Shown here one piece after another: positions 1-4,558 of a DNA stretch of 8,909 bases. Each line of letters opens with the position of its first letter. Position 1 is the stretch's first letter. The translations under genes and the position numbers were made by a program. The DNA is from an uncultured Methylococcaceae bacterium (GTDB taxonomy: Bacteria; Pseudomonadota; Gammaproteobacteria; Methylococcales; Methylomonadaceae), in the NCBI GenBank assembly GCA_903903365.1, contig CAIUYS010000049.1, forward strand, positions 1-8,909, read 5' to 3'. The notes below the pieces were generated by a model, which saw only the letters and a program-made list of their open reading frames with translations, did no database searches and was not told the origin of the DNA.

Positions 1-1
1 G

Positions 2-526
2 CCGCCCTTGCTTGCCCGGCCCAACTACTTATCAACAGAAATGCTGGATCGACTGCAACAGCATGATTTGGAAACGTCACTGGCGGAAGGTTTATTGACC
101 AAGGCAGACCGTGCCAGCATGAAGTCGGCATTGGAGCTACGCGCCCCGTTTCTTGATCAGGAAGTCATGGAATTTGCCGCGACCCTTCCGGAAAAAGAGC
201 GCATTAACCGCTTGCAAACCAAAGTTTTTTTAAAGCAGTACGCGCTACGCTACCTGCCTACGGATATAGTGCATCGCAAAAAAAGGGGGCTTTCTGTCCC
301 GTTGAGCAGTTGGTTGCGCGAACCGCTTTATGAATGGGCAAAATCGAGATTATCTTCCCCGCTGCTGGATCAAGTCGGCGTTAATCGCCGGGTTGCAGTG
401 GAACTATTGCAGGAACATACTCAACGCAAGGCTGATCATGCCCGCGCTATCTGGACGCTGTGTGTTCTAACTGAATGGCTGGAATGGGTATCCGAAGCAG
501 GGGTTAACTCGCCAAACACCTTGTAA
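2..526 (+). CDS. Asparagine synthase (glutamine-hydrolysing) family protein, C-terminal fragment
   Basis: The reading frame is open to the left edge, so this is the 3' end of a longer gene; the TTG at base 8 is an internal Leu codon, not a start. The visible 174 residues match the C-terminal part of the AsnB synthetase domain. The stretch LLTKADRASM, followed by ALELRAPFLD and FAATLP, is the family's conserved helix and loop block near the end of the ATP-pyrophosphatase domain. KKRGLSVPLSSWLR and the final Trp-rich EWLEW tail are also typical. The family transfers ammonia from glutamine to an acyl-adenylated aspartate or a related carboxylate in the cytoplasm. Homologues often sit in exopolysaccharide or amidated-glycan clusters, but nothing upstream is visible to decide this. 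The glutaminase domain and PP-loop lie outside the window. The gene converges on the next one, with 10 bases between stops and no clear terminator. Confidence 0.88.
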   Translation, partial: PPLLARPNYLSTEMLDRLQQHDLETSLAEGLLTKADRASMKSALELRAPFLDQEVMEFAATLPEKERINRLQTKVFLKQYALRYLPTDIVHRKKRGLSVPLSSWLREPLYEWAKSRLSSPLLDQVGVNRRVAVELLQEHTQRKADHARAIWTLCVLTEWLEWVSEAGVNSPNTL

Positions 527-536
527 TAAAACGATT

Positions 537-1217
537 TTAGCTTACGCTGTTTTTCCGCTGCCTCTGAGCTAAAATCCACTTCAACGACAGGGTCAATAAA
601 AAGAAAGCGCAGGCAGCGATGCCCAGATATTGCGCAAGATGAGACATATCAGCCTGTATGGCACCCGCACCGATAAGAGTCGCAGTCACACCAAGAGGAA
701 GAAAGCCTAAGGCACTTCCAATCCAAAAATCACCATGACTAACGGTACTTAATCCCAACAAGATATCGTTATAAAGACCGCTAATTGGCAATTGCCGCAT
801 GAATAATACCGATCGCCAGCCGCGTGCTTGTGTGCCTTGGGACAAGGCGATAATCTTTGGGAATTTTTGCTGAACATACTCCCGACCACTCCAGCGAGCA
901 AAAATAAAAGTGCCGTAAGCACCCAGTAAAGTTCCAAAATGACTCCAAACAAAACCCCATGTAAAGCCAAATACGACACCTGCCAAAGAACACAGCAGCA
1001 ATCTGGGCATACCAATAGCGGTTAATAAAGCCGCTGCCAAAGTAAATATGGCGGGTGCCGCGTAACCGGTTTCAGCCAACCACAATTTAATTTGATGACT
1101 CTGGTTAAGCACGTCTTTTAGCGGTAGGGAGTAAATTAAAAAACTACAGCCCACCACCGCGATAAGTAGCGAACCCATCGCTATTTTTTTGGACAACGTG
1201 CTTGTTGATTCAGCCAC
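537..1217 (-). CDS. TVP38/TMEM64 (VTT domain, DedA-like) membrane protein
   Basis: This 226-residue polytopic inner-membrane protein belongs to the TVP38/TMEM64 branch of the VTT/DedA superfamily, whose members are implicated in lipid scrambling or transport and membrane homeostasis; the substrate here is unknown. There is an N-terminal membrane segment (about 12-32). The VTT domain spans about 66-185, with a Gly-rich re-entrant-type stretch (GMP at 69-71, LAGVVFGF), FARWSGR at 106-112, RQLP at 141-144 and a second hydrophobic hairpin ending near GAGA (183-186). A last membrane helix covers 195-215, followed by a basic tail. The start is GTG at 1217-1215: an in-frame TGA lies at 1223-1221, so no longer form is possible, and AGGTGA just upstream pairs with the 16S tail at suitable alignment. 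A small upstream ORF overlaps the start by 8 bases, suggesting translational coupling. Confidence 0.85.
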   Translation of the reverse strand: MAESTSTLSKKIAMGSLLIAVVGCSFLIYSLPLKDVLNQSHQIKLWLAETGYAAPAIFTLAAALLTAIGMPRLLLCSLAGVVFGFTWGFVWSHFGTLLGAYGTFIFARWSGREYVQQKFPKIIALSQGTQARGWRSVLFMRQLPISGLYNDILLGLSTVSHGDFWIGSALGFLPLGVTATLIGAGAIQADMSHLAQYLGIAACAFFLLTLSLKWILAQRQRKNSVS

Positions 1218-1320
1218 ATTTCACCTGAAGATTAATCGAGAACGGTAATAATACTAGAGGCCATTGAATAGCTCCAGAGAAAAATAATACGTAGCTAAGA
1301 CAAAAACTCACTGATTTCAT
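1210..1320 (-). CDS. Possible small hydrophobic leader ORF (36 aa) overlapping the TVP38 gene
   Basis: On the minus strand a perfect AAGGAGG (1339-1333) precedes a tandem TTG-ATG. TTG at 1323-1321 is 9 bases from it and ATG at 1320-1318 is 12 bases from it. From the ATG, 36 codons run to TGA at 1212-1210, with no stop between. The peptide starts MKSVSFCLSY and is hydrophobic across residues 5-33 (for example VLFFSGAI, PLVLLPFS), enough for one membrane helix. Its stop lies 5 bases past the first base of the GTG start of the next gene, giving an 8-base overlap, and that gene's AGGTGA lies inside this ORF. This is the layout of a translationally coupled leader or a small membrane protein. I do not recognise the peptide. 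The Shine-Dalgarno quality is the main support; the ORF is short enough to arise by chance. Confidence 0.4.
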   Translation of the reverse strand: MKSVSFCLSYVLFFSGAIQWPLVLLPFSINLQVKCG

Positions 1321-1706
1321 CAAGGTTTTTAGCCTCCTTGTATAAAATCTGTTTTGTCAGTCTTGATACTGTCGCCTTAAACAACAAGGTTGCACACCCA
1401 CTGGATTCGCTGATTAATTGCTGCATAAAGCTGCATCCATTTGTAAATATTGGCTTATTTTAACACACCAACCCAAAATCATAACTTGTTTCTATCAAGG
1501 TTAAGTCTTGCGGCTTCATCCTGAAATGAAAATTAAACCGCATTGTCACAGAATCTTAAACAAACATTCATTTTTTTGTCACAAAAGAGCTTTACTCTTT
1601 GTCCTGAAAACCCGAGAAAAATACACAACCGAAAATCCATGATTTTCATCACTGTAATAGTGCGTTGGCGACTTTTACAGAACTATTCTTTATTAGGGAT
1701 AAAAAA
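1321..1706. other. Long intergenic region between TVP38 and PAP2 units
   Basis: Apart from the minus-strand ribosome site at 1333-1339 and the Pho-box-like run at 1543-1582, this AT-rich stretch has no supported gene. It contains the heptamer CAAGGTT three times when base 1321 is included (1321, 1385, 1496). It also has two GCTGCAT copies spaced 10 bases apart (1420-1426 and 1430-1436), which would lie on one helix face. These could be operator elements or chance. The two flanking units diverge, so the region must supply promoters in both directions. Confidence 0.5.
1543..1596 (+). promoter_or_regulatory. Candidate PhoB box and promoter for the PAP2-glycosyltransferase operon
   Basis: Four heptamers follow each other at exactly 11-base steps, separated by A/T-rich tetramers: TTGTCAC (1543), TCTTAAA (1554), CATTCAT (1565) and TTGTCAC (1576). 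The known Pho box is built of 11-base units with consensus CTGTCAT followed by four A/T-rich bases. Three of the four units match 5 of 7 and the second is poor. TTTACT at 1591-1596 (4 of 6 to TATAAT) lies 8 bases beyond the last unit, roughly where a PhoB-dependent -10 element sits. The transcript would have a 5' leader of about 100 bases before the PAP2 gene. The spacing is seen directly; PhoB control is inference. Confidence 0.4.
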
Positions 1707-2225
1707 ATGAAGCTGCTCTACTCCATCCATAAATACGACGTTTTCATGTTCACCTGGTTGATTAATACCAGAATGCACAGCGCCTTAACCAAGGTAAGTC
1801 GTTACCTGTCAAAAACCGGTGATGGCTCGCTCTATGTGTTGGTGGCAGGCACTTTATTTTGGCATGAAGGGCTTGAAAGCCCACGTCTACAAGCCGTATT
1901 GCTGGCTTTTTTAATAGAAAGACCCGTTTATTTTGTACTAAAAAACAGCCTGAAACGTAACCGCCCCCAGGCCGCCTTAATAAACTTCCGCAGCATTATT
2001 ACTCCGTCAGACCAATTCAGTTTTCCCTCAGGACATACCTCAGCCGCCTTCATGATGGCGACCTTGCTCGGCTATTATTTTCCACCGTTAATAATACCTC
2101 TTTATGGTTGGGCAACCTTGGTCGGCTGTTCCCGGGTGGTTCTGGGCGTACATTTTCCGACCGATATTTTGGTTGGTATTATTTTAGGCATTAGCACTGC
2201 ACTCTTTAGCTTGGGACAATTATGA
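1707..2225 (+). CDS. PAP2-family membrane phosphatase
   Basis: This is a 172-residue membrane phosphatase of the PAP2 superfamily, which dephosphorylates lipid phosphates such as phosphatidic acid, phosphatidylglycerol phosphate or undecaprenyl diphosphate. All three active-site motifs are present: K-x6-R-P at 79-87, P-S-G-H at 107-110, and S-R-x5-H-x3-D at 142-153, where H110 and H149 are the expected catalytic histidines. Hydrophobic segments at about 41-51, 60-78, 112-135 and 154-170 support a small polytopic enzyme. I chose ATG 1707 because AGGG at 1695-1698 lies 8 bases upstream; an in-frame TTG at 1665 would add 14 residues without a ribosome site. The stop overlaps the ATG of the next gene (ATGA), indicating coupled translation. 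The exact substrate cannot be read from the sequence, but pairing with a glycosyltransferase suggests a lipid-linked one. Confidence 0.9.
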   Translation: MKLLYSIHKYDVFMFTWLINTRMHSALTKVSRYLSKTGDGSLYVLVAGTLFWHEGLESPRLQAVLLAFLIERPVYFVLKNSLKRNRPQAALINFRSIITPSDQFSFPSGHTSAAFMMATLLGYYFPPLIIPLYGWATLVGCSRVVLGVHFPTDILVGIILGISTALFSLGQL

Positions 2226-3262
2226 AAATTTTTTATGGAGTACAAGGAACCGGAAACGGCCACATAACACGCGCAAGAGTCATGGCAAAAGAACTCTATG
2301 CCGCCGGGATTGATGTGACCTTTCAATTTACCGGGCGCCCGGCTGATAAATATTTTGATATGGATATTTTTAACGGCTATCAATTGCGTACCGGCCTAAC
2401 CTTTAATACCGATAAAGGTCAGGTGAATTATCTAAAAACAGCTTTCGAAGCCAAGCCTATTACCTTTATTAAAGACTTAAAAGCCTTGGATTTAAGTGGC
2501 TATGATTTAGTTATCAGCGACTTTGAACCGGTAACTGCGTGGGCCGCAAAAAACCAAAAAAAGCCGGTTTTAGGCATCGGTCATCAATACGCATTTAACC
2601 ATGCTATCCCCCGAGCAGGTTCCGATCCAATCGCCAATCAAGTCATGAAATATTTTGCCCCGGCTGATAGAGGCATAGGCTTGCACTGGCATCACTTTGG
2701 CCAACCGATTTTGCCGCCTATCATTGATACGCCGGCAACACCTAAAAGCATTATCAAAAATAAAATCGTGGTGTATCTTCCCTTCGAAGACCAACAAGAA
2801 GTTATTAAGCTTTTATCACCGTTTAAAAACTTTGAGTTTCATATTTATGCACCTGACGTGATTCCATCAGCATTCGACCACATCGAATGCCATCCTCTTT
2901 CGCGTGCAGAATTTCAGAAAGATTTATATGATAGCGCCGGGATTATCAGCAATGCCGGATTTGAGTTGGCCAGTGAAGCCTTACAGCTAGGCAAAAAAAT
3001 CCTGGCCAAACCGCTACATGCACAAATGGAACAAATATCCAATGCAGCCGCCCTAAAACAGCTGGGTTATGGTGAAACTATGCATGATATGGATAGCTCG
3101 GTTATTGAGCGCTGGCTGCATGATGATCGCGCCATCCAGATCACTTACCCCAATATCGCAAAAGTGTTGGTTAAATGGATACAGGACGGCATGCCTGAAA
3201 TGGAAGCTGACTTTATTGATGGTATCTGGAATACCGTAGAAGTTCTGCACATTAATCGTTAA
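2222..3262 (+). CDS. GT-B glycosyltransferase, MJ1255/VC2487-like family
   Basis: This 346-residue protein resembles the MJ1255/VC2487 family of predicted glycosyltransferases (GT-B fold, MurG/UGT-like). The N-terminal domain opens with a Gly-rich loop, GTGNGH at 9-14, and DFEP at 100-103. The C-terminal donor-binding domain shows SNAGFELASEAL at 243-254 and PLHAQMEQISNA at 264-275, the usual nucleotide-sugar site in which the Glu and Gln contact the donor. No signal peptide or membrane helix is evident, so it probably works at the cytoplasmic membrane face. The ATG overlaps the PAP2 stop by 4 bases, so the two are made together; a shared pathway on a lipid or lipid-linked acceptor is likely. 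Donor and acceptor are unknown. No strong plus-strand terminator follows directly. Confidence 0.82.
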   Translation: MKIFYGVQGTGNGHITRARVMAKELYAAGIDVTFQFTGRPADKYFDMDIFNGYQLRTGLTFNTDKGQVNYLKTAFEAKPITFIKDLKALDLSGYDLVISDFEPVTAWAAKNQKKPVLGIGHQYAFNHAIPRAGSDPIANQVMKYFAPADRGIGLHWHHFGQPILPPIIDTPATPKSIIKNKIVVYLPFEDQQEVIKLLSPFKNFEFHIYAPDVIPSAFDHIECHPLSRAEFQKDLYDSAGIISNAGFELASEALQLGKKILAKPLHAQMEQISNAAALKQLGYGETMHDMDSSVIERWLHDDRAIQITYPNIAKVLVKWIQDGMPEMEADFIDGIWNTVEVLHINR

Positions 3263-3355
3263 ACATAACCATCAATTTTTACCACGAAAACACGACGATT
3301 CATAACTTGCAACCCATGACATTTTTCCTGGTTCCCACTGCACGTATCAACTGCG

Positions 3356-3385
3356 CTCGTTCCTAAGCGGGAGCTTGGGAGCGAG
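3356..3385. repeat. Imperfect palindrome, REP-like
   Basis: CTCGTTCCTAAGC and GCTTGGGAGCGAG pair over 13 positions (11 Watson-Crick and two G-T) around the loop GGGA. The core resembles the dispersed CTCGTTCCCAAGC-type palindromes found in intergenic regions of many Proteobacteria and other bacteria. This copy looks decayed. No gene overlaps it. Confidence 0.5.
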
Positions 3386-3429
3386 TAAAAATCGGCTCAA
3401 TTTCTTTACGCTATCAAACAATGGGGCAT

Positions 3430-3461
3430 AAAAAAACCGCCCCGATTCCCCTAAGGCGGTT
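3430..3461 (-). terminator. Rho-independent terminator on the minus strand
   Basis: Read on the minus strand, AACCGCC (3461-3455) pairs perfectly with GGCGGTT (3441-3435) across a 13-base loop, and the second arm runs into seven T residues (3436-3430). This would end transcripts of the rnfB-like gene about 175 bases past its stop. Read on the plus strand the stem is followed only by GCTTTTAGG, so it may act weakly for the glycosyltransferase operon. Confidence 0.75.
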
Positions 3462-3634
3462 GCTTTTAGGTAACGATATCCGTGTTCTGTAGAGGCAATC
3501 CATTGCGGTTGCCCTGATAACATCTTGGCATTAAAGGACAGGCGTAAAGCCCTACCCCCTACGAAAAAGTTATTGTTCTTTGCCTTGATGCGGACGCCGA
3601 GAGTTTGAACAAAAATTTAAACGCCGGATGCCGC

Positions 3635-4213
3635 TTACATTGCTTTACTTTCTAATTGGATCTTTACCAATTCAGCCCTTTTTTGTTTTGCACGCTCGGC
3701 TTTTTCAATACTTTCATTTTCTTTTCGCAAACAACGCACCTCATAACGGCGCTTTGCCAGTTGAGCCTTGGTGTTTTTTTGCGCCTGGATAACTGACGGC
3801 TCTTTATCTATGGACACTGGGAGTGGCTTCATAATAATACAGTCTACCGGACAGGGCGCAATACAAAGCTCACAGCCGGTGCATTCCGAAGCAATAACGG
3901 TATGCATAAATTTTGCCGCACCCAAAATGGCATCAACTGGACAAGCGGCGATACATTTAACGCAACCGATACAGTCTTTCTCAATTATAAACGCCACACT
4001 TTTAGGCTTGTGCAGGCCAAATTGTGGATTAAGGGGTTTGGGGTCAACGTTTAACAAATACGCCAACGCGATAATGCCCTCATCACCACCCGGCGGACAT
4101 TGATTAATGTCCGCCGTTCCTGATGCTATTGCTTCAGCATAAGGACGACACCCCTGAAAGCCGCATTGTCTGCATTGGGTCTGCGGCAAAATTGCATTTA
4201 TTTGATCAATCAC
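3635..4213 (-). CDS. rnfB: RnfB-type iron-sulfur electron transfer protein, soluble form
   Basis: This 192-residue protein matches RnfB/RsxB, the subunit that passes electrons through the Rnf/Rsx ion-translocating complex. A [4Fe-4S] domain comes first: C-x2-C-x4-C-x16-C at 14-39, with the signature GCRPYAEAI and QCPPGG. Two bacterial ferredoxin clusters follow: CIGCVKCIAACP and CTGCELCIAPCP, both C-x2-C-x2-C-x3-CP. A basic coiled tail of about 60 residues closes the protein. The N-terminal membrane anchor of the canonical RnfB is absent, as in some shorter proteobacterial homologues. The start is uncertain. GTG 4213 gives the family-like opening IDQINAILPQ, while TTG 4300 would add 29 residues from an AT-rich, promoter-like stretch; neither has a good ribosome site. 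No rnfA, C, D, G or E gene is adjacent, so its partner is unclear. Confidence 0.83.
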   Translation of the reverse strand: MIDQINAILPQTQCRQCGFQGCRPYAEAIASGTADINQCPPGGDEGIIALAYLLNVDPKPLNPQFGLHKPKSVAFIIEKDCIGCVKCIAACPVDAILGAAKFMHTVIASECTGCELCIAPCPVDCIIMKPLPVSIDKEPSVIQAQKNTKAQLAKRRYEVRCLRKENESIEKAERAKQKRAELVKIQLESKAM

Positions 4214-4323
4214 ACTATGGACTTTAACCTTGAATCTTGCGGGTATAAATAACCGACCATTGTTGCATTTATTTAATATAAATAATATATCAATTAGCAA
4301 GCCCGATGAAACAGAGGATCACT

Positions 4324-4402
4324 CATGAAATAACTTGGCCATTTATATCCCCTCACCCCTCTCCCCAAGGGAGAGGGAGCAAAATACCTAAGTTATTTCA
4401 TG
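4324..4402. repeat. Nested 79-base palindromic element
   Basis: A perfect 13-base inverted repeat, CATGAAATAACTT (4324-4336) and AAGTTATTTCATG (4390-4402), encloses a second perfect palindrome, CCCTCTCCC-CAA-GGGAGAGGG (4357-4377). The inner core with its flanking CCCCTCAC resembles dispersed intergenic repeats seen in many Proteobacteria. The outer arms make this a compact mobile-looking element (MITE- or REP-like), but no target duplication or transposase is visible. Confidence 0.55.
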
Positions 4403-4410
4403 CGCATTCC

Positions 4411-4428
4411 CAAGCATCGTAATGCTTG
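4411..4428. repeat. Short palindrome, 7-base arms
   Basis: CAAGCAT and ATGCTTG pair around CGTA. It sits between the nested element and the next palindrome and could be part of a longer structured transcript end. Confidence 0.4.
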
Positions 4429-4429
4429 A

Positions 4430-4453
4430 GTAAAACAGCTTTAGCTGTTTTAC
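4430..4453. repeat. Perfect 24-base palindrome, terminator-like
   Basis: GTAAAACAGCT and AGCTGTTTTAC are perfect 11-base arms around TT. The AAAA and TTTT at the stem ends resemble a bidirectional terminator. On the minus strand it would lie about 105 bases past the stop of the repeat-protein gene, but no T run continues beyond the stem, so strength is doubtful. Confidence 0.45.
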
Positions 4454-4465
4454 AGGCAACAGCTG

Positions 4466-4484
4466 AAGCGGTTACACTCCGCTT
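4466..4484. repeat. Short inverted repeat, 6-base arms
   Basis: AAGCGG and CCGCTT pair around TTACACT. Plus-strand reading continues with only two more T residues, so it is a weak terminator at best. Confidence 0.3.
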
Positions 4485-4510
4485 TTAAACAAATTTTACT
4501 TAACTGTGGG

Positions 4511-4549
4511 CAGTGACGCAGCAGATCCTGGGGTATTTTCTGCGTACTG
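4511..4549. repeat. Bulged inverted repeat near the stop of the repeat-protein gene
   Basis: CAGTGACGCAG (4511-4521) and CTGCGTACTG (4540-4549) pair over 10 bases with one bulged G and an 18-base loop. It begins 10 bases past the stop of the minus-strand gene, so it would be the first stem of its 3' untranslated region. There is no T run. Confidence 0.4.
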
Positions 4550-4558
4550 TCTTAGCGG

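Larger units (their letters stand above)
3263..3634. other. Intergenic region between the glycosyltransferase and rnfB-like genes
   Basis: These 372 bases separate two convergent genes and hold no supported ORF. They contain a degenerate palindrome (3356-3385), a strong minus-strand terminator (3430-3461), and between that terminator and the rnfB-like stop a 173-base segment. On the minus strand that segment can form at least one hairpin, GGCAA (3494-3498) against TTGCC (3509-3513). It would be the 3' untranslated part of the rnfB-like mRNA or a separate small RNA. I cannot match it to a known RNA family. Confidence 0.45.
4214..4558. other. Palindrome-rich intergenic region
   Basis: These 345 bases lie between two minus-strand genes and contain at least five inverted repeats (listed separately) but no supported gene. 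The part next to the rnfB-like gene (about 4260-4300) is very AT-rich, and TTGCTA or TTGATA near its left (minus-strand 5') end could serve as a -35 element. No convincing -10 partner at 17 bases was found, so I do not call a promoter. Confidence 0.5.

Noticed and set aside
1210..1320. Frameshifted N-terminal extension of the TVP38 protein
   Set aside because: The TVP38 protein already has its own N-terminal membrane segment and a start with AGGTGA, so the upstream frame is better read as a separate small ORF.
1665..1706. Extended PAP2 start at TTG 1665
   Set aside because: The ATG at 1707 has AGGG 8 bases upstream, while the TTG has no ribosome site and the added residues do not look like the family.
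3430..3600. Integron attC site or known structural RNA (6S, 4.5S, tmRNA)
   Set aside because: The diagnostic core sequences of these were looked for on both strands and not found.
3768..4103. Plus-strand 111-codon ORF opposite the rnfB-like gene
   Set aside because: The conserved cysteine clusters are all on the minus strand; this is the antisense shadow of that gene.
4324..4549. CRISPR array
   Set aside because: The palindromes are all different in sequence and spacing; there are no direct repeats with regular spacers.
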